From Candidatus Omnitrophota bacterium (lineage in GTDB: Bacteria; Omnitrophota; Gorgyraeia; Gygaellales; Profunditerraquicolaceae), in the NCBI GenBank assembly GCA_903852325.1, contig CAINQO010000039.1, positions 1 to 41,272 on the forward strand: a stretch of 41,272 nt of DNA, in the 5' to 3' direction. The notes beneath the pieces were generated by a model. The model saw only the letters and a list, made by a program, of their open reading frames with translations, made no database searches and had not been told where the DNA came from. The stretch's first letter is position 1, and each line of letters opens with the position of its first letter. Below, one piece after another: positions 10,126 through 17,940 of this stretch. Both the position numbers and the translations under genes were made by a program.

Positions 10126-10827
10126 TTATTTATTGAACCGGAAGTTAACCAGGTCCGCGTCCTGCATAATATAATCTTTTTGCTCCAGGCGCATTTTTCC
10201 CGCCTGCTTGGCCTGAGTTTCCCCGCCGGCGGCGATAAAATCGTCAAAGCTGATGATTTCCGCGCGGATAAAACCCTGCTGGATATCCGAATGGATCACT
10301 CCGGCGGCTTCCCAGGCAGTAGTACCTTTTTTTATCAGCCAGGCGCGGTTTTCCTTGTCCCCCACGGTCAAAAAACAAAGGTAGCCGCTTTGCGCTAAAA
10401 CCTTAGCCAAGAGCGCCCCGAAATCTTCCAGCTCTTCTTTCTGCACGACAACTACCGGCTTAAGGGTTAATAAGCCATAGCCAGAAATAACCTCTTTTTC
10501 CGCGTCGGTCAACCCCAGAGAAGAAATAAACTCTTCTTTTTCCAAAGCCGACTTCATCTTGCTTAAAATTATTTTTTCATTCTCCTGCGGGGCTTTGCCC
10601 AGCCGGGTTTCCACGAAATCCAGGTCCGCCAGGATAAGGTCCATCTTGGCCTCGGCGGGAATGATGATTACATCTGCCTCCATCGCCCCGTCCTGGCCGA
10701 CTAAATCTATCTGGGGATAGGTCTTCTTTTTCGCCTTGACCAATTTATCCGCTTGGTCCAGCCGGGTATCCTTGACATTGTGTTTACCTACGGTGATCCC
10801 CTCAATCGCGAATGCGCTTATTTTCAT
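10126..10827 (-). CDS. YchF-like protein lacking the GTPase core (TGS/DUF933 C-terminus retained)
   Basis: C-terminus [39 protein letters not shown]...[24 protein letters not shown] matches the YchF TGS tail; N-terminus has no Walker A. Confidence 0.85.
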   Translation of the reverse strand: [233 protein letters not shown]

Positions 10828-10856
10828 GGATTAAAAAAGTTTCTCCGGGTTAAAGT

Positions 10857-10915
10857 CTAAGGGACGGGTCTGTTTTTTAAAAGCCCGATTGATTAAAAAC
10901 AGATCCGTCCCCTTA
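10857..10915. repeat. Near-perfect palindrome (REP/MITE-like)
   Basis: ctaagggacgggtctgttttttaa ... ttaaaaacagatccgtccccttaa: arms of about 20 bp with few mismatches around a ~14-nt centre. Confidence 0.7.
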
Positions 10916-10936
10916 ACTTGGCTTAAACTAAATAAA

Positions 10937-12124
10937 TTATTCCAGGTAGGTATAAATCTTGCCTTTATAATTACGCAGCACATACTTACCTTTGGCCTGG
11001 GAAAGGATGTAGTTTGGCCCCACGGGAATTTTCCCGCCGCCGCCCGGCCCGTCGATCACATAAGTGGGCACGGCATAACCGGAGGTGTGGCCGCGTAATT
11101 TTTCGATAATATTTATACCGGTAGCCACCGGGGTACGGAAATGCTGCGTTCCCCTGACCGGGTCGCACTGGTAAATATAATACGGCCTGACCCGGATCTG
11201 CAAAAGGTCATGTACCAGGCGGCGCATAATAAATGGCCGGTCATTGATCCCTTTCAGCAGCACGGTCTGGCTGCCTAACGGGATGCCGCTTTCAGAAAGC
11301 ATGTCACAGGCGTTTTTACAGCGCTTGGTGATCTCTTTGGGATGATTAAAGTGGATGCTCATCCAGATCGGGGAATATTTTTTCAACATCTGGACCAGGT
11401 TTTCGGTGATCCGCTGCGGCAGAGTAACCGGTACACGGGTGCCGATCCTTAACATTTCCACGTGCGATATCTCGCGGATTTTAGAAACCAGTCTTTCCAG
11501 GGCGTCGTCTTCCAAAGTAAGCGGGTCTCCTCCGGAGATCAGGACATCCCGGATCTTCCGGTTGGATTTAATGTATTCGATGGCCGCGTCAAACTTGGTT
11601 TCCGGGTTCAAATCTTTTTCCTCGTGTTCACCCACCAGCCTGCGGCGGGTGCAGTGGCGGCAATACATCGCGCAATGATCCGTCGACAATAAAAGTACCC
11701 GGTCGGGATACCGGTGCACCAAATGCGGCGCCGGAGAATCCCGGTCCTCGGCGCAGGGATCGGCCATTTCATGCGGAGAAACGCAAAATTCATCATTGAC
11801 CGGAACAGCTTGCCGGCGGAAAGAGCAATTCGGGTCTTCAGCATCGATCTGGCTGGCCCAATAAGGGGTAATCGCCATTGCCAGCCTGCCCTTGGCTTTG
11901 TCCACCCCCTTTTCCTCCTCCGGAGTAAGCTTGATAATCTGGACCAATTCTTCCTTAGTCCGAATCCTGTGTTTTAACTGCCAATGCCAATCTTCCCAAT
12001 CTAAAGGGTTAACGTCTTTGTAGAGAGAAATCTGCTGATAATCCCGGGAGCGTTTGGGAGGCCGCAGGATAACGGGCGGCTCAATCTGCGCTTTTTGGTT
12101 CTCTAAGCTTGCGGGGTTGTTCAA
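10937..12124 (-). CDS. kamA: Lysine 2,3-aminomutase family radical SAM enzyme
   Basis: HRYPDRVLLLSTDHCAMYCRHCTRRR (CxxxCxxC), ISGGDPL, RVRPYYIYQCDPVRGTQHFRTP, RGHTSGYAVPTYVIDGPGGGGKIPV. Confidence 0.9.
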   Translation of the reverse strand: MNNPASLENQKAQIEPPVILRPPKRSRDYQQISLYKDVNPLDWEDWHWQLKHRIRTKEELVQIIKLTPEEEKGVDKAKGRLAMAITPYWASQIDAEDPNCSFRRQAVPVNDEFCVSPHEMADPCAEDRDSPAPHLVHRYPDRVLLLSTDHCAMYCRHCTRRRLVGEHEEKDLNPETKFDAAIEYIKSNRKIRDVLISGGDPLTLEDDALERLVSKIREISHVEMLRIGTRVPVTLPQRITENLVQMLKKYSPIWMSIHFNHPKEITKRCKNACDMLSESGIPLGSQTVLLKGINDRPFIMRRLVHDLLQIRVRPYYIYQCDPVRGTQHFRTPVATGINIIEKLRGHTSGYAVPTYVIDGPGGGGKIPVGPNYILSQAKGKYVLRNYKGKIYTYLE

Positions 12125-13122
12125 TTCAGCCTTTTCCTTTCCGAGGCGCTTAAAAGTATGGCCTCAATCAGGTCCTCATATTTCATGCCGGCGGCATACG
12201 CCATTAGGGGAAAATTCGATTCCTTCGGGTCCAGCCCCGGTAAGGGATTAATTTCCAGCACATAAGGCACATTGAACTTGTCCAGGCGGATATCCGTGCG
12301 CGAGATATCCAGGCACCCGACCGCCCGGTGCGTGCGCAGGGCGACATCCTTTATTTTTGCTTCGGTCTCTTTGTCCAGCCGGGCCGGGCAATGAAATTCC
12401 GGCACCAGACCTAACTCCTGATTTCCCTGGAATTCTTTCATCTTCCAGGAATAAAAATACTCCCCGCTCTTTTTGCAATTTGAAAAATCTATCTCTAAGA
12501 TCGGCAGCACCCGGGTTTTCCCGTTCTCCAGGATCCCCACCGTCAATTCCTTACCCTCGATAAACTCCTCCACCAGCGCTTCCTGGCGGTAAATTTCGAT
12601 ACATTCTTTCACCTGGGATTTAAGGTCCTGGATGTTATGGACGACATTCTTTTTGTTGATCCCTTTGGCCGAACCTTCGCAATTGGGCTTGACGATCAGG
12701 GGGAACCTTAACTCCGAATTCGGGATTTCGTTCCCTTTCACAAAAAGCTGGAAATTCGGGGTGGGGATGTTTTCCGCCTTAAGTATTTTTTTAGTTAAAT
12801 TTTTGTTTAAGGCCAGCGCTAAAGCAAAAGTGTTGCTGCCGGTATAGGGTATCTTTAAATAATCCAGCACCGCCGGCACTTCGCTCTCGCGGAAACGGCC
12901 GTGTTTACCCTCAGCGATATTAAACACCATATCCACCCGGTTGGTTTTAAAATAAGACAATAAGGCGGGATACTCTACGTCGATCGCCTCCACGGAATGG
13001 CCTTTGGTCTTCAGGGCGGTAACCACGGAGTTGATCGTCTCGGCGGAATCGCATTCGGAAAAATAATCCGCCGGTTTTAAAGGGTCTTTCTTTTTTAAAT
13101 TATAGGTCAGGGCAACACGCAT
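12121..13122 (-). CDS. D-Ala-D-Ala ligase-like ATP-grasp protein (copy 1)
   Basis: FPLIVKPNCEGSAKGI, EEFIEGKELTVGIL, DIRLDKFNVPYVLEINPLPGLDP; abuts copy 2 and overlaps kamA by ATGA. Confidence 0.85.
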   Translation of the reverse strand: MRVALTYNLKKKDPLKPADYFSECDSAETINSVVTALKTKGHSVEAIDVEYPALLSYFKTNRVDMVFNIAEGKHGRFRESEVPAVLDYLKIPYTGSNTFALALALNKNLTKKILKAENIPTPNFQLFVKGNEIPNSELRFPLIVKPNCEGSAKGINKKNVVHNIQDLKSQVKECIEIYRQEALVEEFIEGKELTVGILENGKTRVLPILEIDFSNCKKSGEYFYSWKMKEFQGNQELGLVPEFHCPARLDKETEAKIKDVALRTHRAVGCLDISRTDIRLDKFNVPYVLEINPLPGLDPKESNFPLMAYAAGMKYEDLIEAILLSASERKRLN

Positions 13123-14112
13123 TTAATTTAGTTTGTTGCGCACCATGGCGCTGTTTAAGATCTTGCCGACCATCTGGGCGTAAGTGATCCCCAGGTTCTT
13201 GGCGACAAGCATGAACACATCTTCCGTCGATAAAGAAGGCAGCGGGTTTATCTCCAGGACATAAGGGTTGCCGTCATTATCCACCCGGAAATCCACCCGG
13301 CCGAAATCACGGCACTCCACGCTGCGGTAAACCTTTAAAGCCAACTCATCCAATTTTTTCTTCAAATCAGCGGAAATCTTTGCCGGACAGATATACTCCA
13401 ACCGGTCGGAGGTGATCCGGGCAAAGGTATAAAATTTGTCGTTTAATTTAAGCTTTCCGTCTATTTTTATCTGCACTACCGGCATGGCCTCGGGATTATC
13501 ATTACCCACGATGGCGACGGTAAATTCCTGCCCGGAAATAAATTCCTCGACCAGCGCCGGCTGCTTGTAGGTTTTCACGATAAAATCCACCTGCTTCTTC
13601 AGTTCCTCGATATTTTCCACCCGGGAATTCTCGGTCAAACCTTTGGAGGAGCCTTCAAAACGCGGCTTCACGATCAGGGGGAACGCGCAATGGTCCCGGT
13701 TGATCAATCCCTCGGCTGAACTTACTTCGAAAAATTTCGGGGTAGGGATCCCCTCGGCGATAAAGATTTTTTTGGCCATCACCTTGTCCAGGGTCAACCC
13801 CAAGGTAAGCGCATCGGCCCCTACAAAGGGGACCCCGGCCATTTCCAAAAGAATAGGCACCTGGGATTCCCGGTTCCTGCCGGTAAGCCCCTCGGAAATA
13901 TTAAAAACGATGTCGACATCCAGCTTGTCGATCTTCTCCATCAAATTCGAAGCGTTGCCGATCTTCTTGACTTTAAACCCGTTGGCGGAAATCGCTTCGG
14001 CGATAACATCGATAGTCGATAAAGAATCAAACTCCGCGTTGGCGTCAAGCGGATCCCCTTCTTTAAATTTATAATCTGTTTTTAAATCGTAAGTCAATCC
14101 GACGGTTTTCAT
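13123..14112 (-). CDS. D-Ala-D-Ala ligase-like ATP-grasp protein (copy 2)
   Basis: FPLIVKPRFEGSSKGLTENSRV, EEFISGQEFTVAIV, DFRVDNDGNPYVLEINPLPSLS. Confidence 0.85.
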   Translation of the reverse strand: MKTVGLTYDLKTDYKFKEGDPLDANAEFDSLSTIDVIAEAISANGFKVKKIGNASNLMEKIDKLDVDIVFNISEGLTGRNRESQVPILLEMAGVPFVGADALTLGLTLDKVMAKKIFIAEGIPTPKFFEVSSAEGLINRDHCAFPLIVKPRFEGSSKGLTENSRVENIEELKKQVDFIVKTYKQPALVEEFISGQEFTVAIVGNDNPEAMPVVQIKIDGKLKLNDKFYTFARITSDRLEYICPAKISADLKKKLDELALKVYRSVECRDFGRVDFRVDNDGNPYVLEINPLPSLSTEDVFMLVAKNLGITYAQMVGKILNSAMVRNKLN

Positions 14113-14190
14113 GATTTTTTTAATTTTTACCCCTTTAATTCTTCCGGATCAAGCCCCCGGGCGGGAATTTTAGCAAAGATTCAATAAAAA

Positions 14191-14226
14191 AGGGCTCACT
14201 TTCCACTACTTTATTTAGAGAGCCCT
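14191..14226 (-). terminator. Rho-independent-like terminator/possible attenuator
   Basis: Minus strand AGGGCTC-(22 nt)-GAGCCCT followed by TTTTTTATT. Confidence 0.6.
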
Positions 14227-14303
14227 GAAAAATCTATCCGATTTTTTCCAACTTAGTTATAAACCTCCGCTAATTTTGCCCAAAATGTTGTATTTATATT
14301 ATT

Positions 14304-14332
14304 TTTTTACCACAATATACCGGCATTGTCAA
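14304..14332 (-). promoter_or_regulatory. Candidate sigma-70 promoter for the ATP-grasp/kamA operon
   Basis: Minus strand TTGACA-17 bp-TAAAAA in an AT-rich gap. Confidence 0.5.
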
Positions 14333-14396
14333 GCATTTTTTGCTTAAATACCCCGGTATTTTCTCGTCGGAGAATTTGGTTTTTTGGAAAACCGGG

Positions 14397-15059
14397 TCAA
14401 AAATCTCTCTGCTGGAGGGAAGGGGATTTTTGCGGCTGGAAAAAATTTATTCCGCCGGCTTTGAGGCTGGCGGTTAACTGGTCAAAACCAGTAAAAACGC
14501 ACCCCCGGATACCCAGGGAAGAGGCGCTTTCCACCAGTTCCTGGCGGTCGTCAATATAAAATATCTCCTCCGGCAGCACCCCCAGCCTGGCCACGACCAG
14601 GCTGTAGAGCTGTTTATCCGGCTTGACCAAGCCCAGTTCGAAAGAAAGGAAAATATTATCAAAAATCCCGAACACCGGGAAATTTTTTTTAAGATACTCA
14701 TAGTGTAAAATATTGATATTGGAAAGCAACGCTGTTTTATAGTGCCTGCGCAGAAGATTCGCCAGCCCGAATACCGCGCGGTTCTTGGCGCTTAAGTAAA
14801 ATATATCGTCCCAGATCGGGGCAAATGAAGCGTAGCTTAATTTCAGGTCCAGCGCCTGCTTAACCTGAAGGTAAAAATCCTCGGGGGAAATTTTCCCGGC
14901 CTCGAAAGCGATCGTTACCGGGGACTCAAAGAACATATCGTAGATTTCCCGCGGGGTTTTGGAACAAAAAGCCGCTATCCTCTGCGCCGCCCTTAAATGG
15001 TCGAAATCCACCAGCACTCTGCCCAGATCAAAAAGTAAAACCTTAGTTTCTGCGGGCAT
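14397..15059 (-). CDS. HAD-superfamily hydrolase
   Basis: VLLFDLGRVLVDFD, TALLSNINI, LVKPDKQLYSLVVARLGVLPEEIFYIDDRQELVESASSLG. Confidence 0.85.
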   Translation of the reverse strand: MPAETKVLLFDLGRVLVDFDHLRAAQRIAAFCSKTPREIYDMFFESPVTIAFEAGKISPEDFYLQVKQALDLKLSYASFAPIWDDIFYLSAKNRAVFGLANLLRRHYKTALLSNINILHYEYLKKNFPVFGIFDNIFLSFELGLVKPDKQLYSLVVARLGVLPEEIFYIDDRQELVESASSLGIRGCVFTGFDQLTASLKAGGINFFQPQKSPSLQQRDF

Positions 15060-16052
15060 CTAATTTCCCTTATCCTTATTTTTGCCGAAAAGGTCCAGGA
15101 ACTTATCTTCGTACTCTTTATAGACATTCCACTTGTCCAGCTCGATTTTCAATTCCTTGGCCTTGCTGATGTCTTTACGGCTTTCTTCAAAAAGCTTTTC
15201 GATCCTTTCTTTTACCGAAACCGGCAGGTTGGTGAGCTGGCTTAAAGTTTTTTTGATCAACTCCACCTCTTCTTCGCCGATCGGAGCGGGGGAGCCGGAG
15301 CTGCCTCCCAATTTCAAATACTCCAGCAATTTATTAATTTCGCTTTCCATTGCCTGCGCCTGCTCTTTCAGTGGGGTGGTATTGATCCGGATATTGATTA
15401 TTTTTTCCAGGGCCTCCAGAACCGCCGCCGAAGCTTTGGGGTTTTCGATCTGGATCGTATAAAGAGGGATTTCTCCCAGAAGGCAAAACCCTTTTAGGCC
15501 GGCCTTTTTGGCGATCCCTAAAAACAAACCGTTCATCCCGCTGATCTGCCCTTCGACCAGAGGAGAAAAATTATATTTTTTCAGGTTATCCTTTATTTTC
15601 TGGTCGGTAGCGGCGAACCAGACCCCAGAATCCTGGGTGTGGTCATTAGGCTGAGGCATCGAAGCGAAACTGACTACCGATTCCACCCCCAGCTCCTTAG
15701 CCAGGCCGATAATCGCCTTGGCGTAATCATCCACCCGGGCAAGATCAGGCTGGGCATTGCTTAAAAAAATTACCAGGTCATTCCTGGCTCCGGATGCTCC
15801 TTTGGGAGCGGGATTTTTCCAGTAATAAAATGTACCCTGGGGCAGCCGGGGGACTTCCAGTATCCCGTCGGAAATAACGCTTCCGCTCAAGTAAAAAAAT
15901 TCATCCGGAAGAATCCGGGCGAACTCCTGCGCCTTAAGTTCCTGCACCAGGAATTCCGCGGCCTTAAAAGCCACCTCCCCCATTCCCGGCCAGGCAACGA
16001 TCAAATAAGGTTTTTTCAACCGGGGCTTTTTTAGCATAACCAATGCGTCCAT
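15060..16052 (-). CDS. PAC2 (proteasome assembly chaperone-like) family protein
   Basis: KPYLIVAWPGMGEVAFKAAEFLVQEL ... GQISGMNGLFLGIAKKAGLKGFCLLGEIP. Confidence 0.75.
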   Translation of the reverse strand: MDALVMLKKPRLKKPYLIVAWPGMGEVAFKAAEFLVQELKAQEFARILPDEFFYLSGSVISDGILEVPRLPQGTFYYWKNPAPKGASGARNDLVIFLSNAQPDLARVDDYAKAIIGLAKELGVESVVSFASMPQPNDHTQDSGVWFAATDQKIKDNLKKYNFSPLVEGQISGMNGLFLGIAKKAGLKGFCLLGEIPLYTIQIENPKASAAVLEALEKIINIRINTTPLKEQAQAMESEINKLLEYLKLGGSSGSPAPIGEEEVELIKKTLSQLTNLPVSVKERIEKLFEESRKDISKAKELKIELDKWNVYKEYEDKFLDLFGKNKDKGN

Positions 16053-16102
16053 TTTTTCTCCTTAAATTAAAAATTGTTTATAATAAATGGCAATTTTTAA
16101 TT

Positions 16103-16165
16103 TATACCTGGCGATACAACATTCGAATATATTCAAGCGTAACATTTAGGTTTGCGCCAGGTATA
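16103..16165. repeat. 11-bp perfect inverted repeat in intergenic gap
   Basis: tatacctggcg (16103-16113) and cgccaggtata (16155-16165). Confidence 0.7.
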
Positions 16166-16183
16166 ATCCAAACACTGCTTATT

Positions 16184-17353
16184 TCAGTAATTAAATTTAT
16201 AATTTTTTAAAAATTCCACCAGGACCCTTGCCCCATCATATAAATTATTCAAGCCGGCGTATTCATCGGCGATGTGCGCGCAACCTTCGGCGCCGAAACC
16301 CGTCGCCACCGCCGGGATCTTCAGCGCCTTAAAAAAAGTGATCACCGTCGCCCCTTCCGATCCGCTGATCCGCGGTTTGATCTTTAAATTATTCATCGCC
16401 CCCGCCAGCCCCTGCACCAGGGGGTGGCCGGGGTCAATATAATAAGGGTCCTGAATACCCTGGATCTCAATTTTATAATCGGCCGCGTGGCGGCGGATCA
16501 ACCGGTGCAAAGAACGCAAAAGCTTTTTGTCGGAGGTGCCGGGGAGAAACCGGAAATCCAATTCGAATTCGCACCAGTCGCTGACCACATTCACCTTGTC
16601 CCCCCCTTTGATCGTGCCCACGTTTATCGTCGGTTCGCGCAGATAAACATTCTTTCTATAACGCGGGTGCTGATTTTGCAGGTCGGCGATTATTCCGGAG
16701 GCAATCACGATCGCGTTCTTCCCTAACCAGGGGTAGGCGCCGTGGGCTTTTTTGCCCCGGATAAAAACTTTCAGATGCATCAATCCTTTTTGGGTAACCA
16801 CGATCTCAAAATCATCGGCGTCCAAAACCACCGCGGCATCCGCTTTTAAAATCTTGCGTTTCAATAAAGGGATCAATCCCAGATCAGAGCCGCTTTCTTC
16901 GTCGGCGGTCGCGGCAAAGATCAGGTCGTAATCCAGTTTTATCCCCTCTTCGACTATCGCGTTAATCGCTTCCATTCCGCTGGCCAGATTACCTTTGCAA
17001 TCGGTGGCCCCTAAACCGTAGATCCGGTCACCGATAATCTTGGCTTTTAAGGCCGGGGTTTTCCAGCTGGCGCCGGCGGGGACCGTATCCAGATGCGGAG
17101 TAAGTAAAAGGGACCGGGCGTGTTTTTTCCCCGGCAGCCTGGCCAACACGTTCACTCTTTTGGCGCTGAAAGTATGGGTTTTGATCTCCAGGCCCAGGTT
17201 TTTCAAATAGCCGCAGACAAAAGCGGCGACCGCCCGCTCATCTCCGGGTGGATTCTGGGAATCCAGGGAAATCAACTGCTGCAGGGTACGGGTCAGTCTT
17301 TTTTTATCGACCTTAGCGGGCAAATTTCGCATTTTGGGTTTTGTTTGCGGCAA
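16184..17353 (-). CDS. M20 family metallopeptidase (ArgE/DapE/ACY1 type)
   Basis: LLTPHLDTVPAG, YGLGATDCKGNLASGMEAI, ATADEESGSDLGL, NVGTIKGGDKVNVVSDWCEFELDFR. True start probably MRNLPAKV near 17332. Confidence 0.88.
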   Translation of the reverse strand: MPQTKPKMRNLPAKVDKKRLTRTLQQLISLDSQNPPGDERAVAAFVCGYLKNLGLEIKTHTFSAKRVNVLARLPGKKHARSLLLTPHLDTVPAGASWKTPALKAKIIGDRIYGLGATDCKGNLASGMEAINAIVEEGIKLDYDLIFAATADEESGSDLGLIPLLKRKILKADAAVVLDADDFEIVVTQKGLMHLKVFIRGKKAHGAYPWLGKNAIVIASGIIADLQNQHPRYRKNVYLREPTINVGTIKGGDKVNVVSDWCEFELDFRFLPGTSDKKLLRSLHRLIRRHAADYKIEIQGIQDPYYIDPGHPLVQGLAGAMNNLKIKPRISGSEGATVITFFKALKIPAVATGFGAEGCAHIADEYAGLNNLYDGARVLVEFLKNYKFNY

Positions 17354-17940
17354 TAATCCTTGCCTAGTTTTACCAATAAAGCGTGATATTCATTGAATAA
17401 TTTCACATCCGGTTTTAAATTACGCATAAAAATATCCTGCACCTCCCGGTAAGGCGCGTCTTCTTTTGCCAGGCCGTGGCGGGAAAGGATTCTTTTGGTA
17501 TACGCATCGACCACGAACACCGGCTTACCCAAAGCATAAAGCAGGATGGAGTCGCAGGTTTCCGGGCCGATCCCCTTGACGGCCAGCAGCTGTTTACGCA
17601 ATACTGCCGGCTCCTGGCCGGCTAAATCCCCGAGTTTTGCGGAATAATGCCGGGAGAAAAATTCAAGGAAGCTTTTAAGCCGGGCGGCTTTAATATTATA
17701 ATATCCTGAACTTTTTATCAAGCCGGCTAAACGACGCACCGGCATCCGCTGCATCCGGCGGGCATTTAAAAGTTTATTTTTTCTAAGAACAGCGACGGCC
17801 TTCTCCACATTGGACCAGCTGGTGTTCTGGGTGAGGATCGCCCCGACAATCACTTCAAAAGCGCTCTGCGCCGGCCACCAGTGCTGCGGGCCAAAAACAA
17901 AATATAACCGCTTGAATATTTTTTCTAACTCACCCTTCAT
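17293..17940 (-). CDS. Endonuclease III-related HhH-GPD DNA glycosylase
   Basis: GPQHWWPAQSAFEVIVGAILTQNTSWSNVEKA, LLAVKGIGPETCDSILLYALGKPVFVVDAYTKRILSRHG, CRKQNPKCEICPL. Confidence 0.85.
   Translation of the reverse strand: MKGELEKIFKRLYFVFGPQHWWPAQSAFEVIVGAILTQNTSWSNVEKAVAVLRKNKLLNARRMQRMPVRRLAGLIKSSGYYNIKAARLKSFLEFFSRHYSAKLGDLAGQEPAVLRKQLLAVKGIGPETCDSILLYALGKPVFVVDAYTKRILSRHGLAKEDAPYREVQDIFMRNLKPDVKLFNEYHALLVKLGKDYCRKQNPKCEICPLRSIKKD

Noticed and set aside
14397-15059. HAD protein as catalytically dead because DxDxT is DLGRV
   Set aside because: The DxGxV variant is normal in YihX-like HAD phosphatases; the nucleophile Asp and downstream motifs are present.
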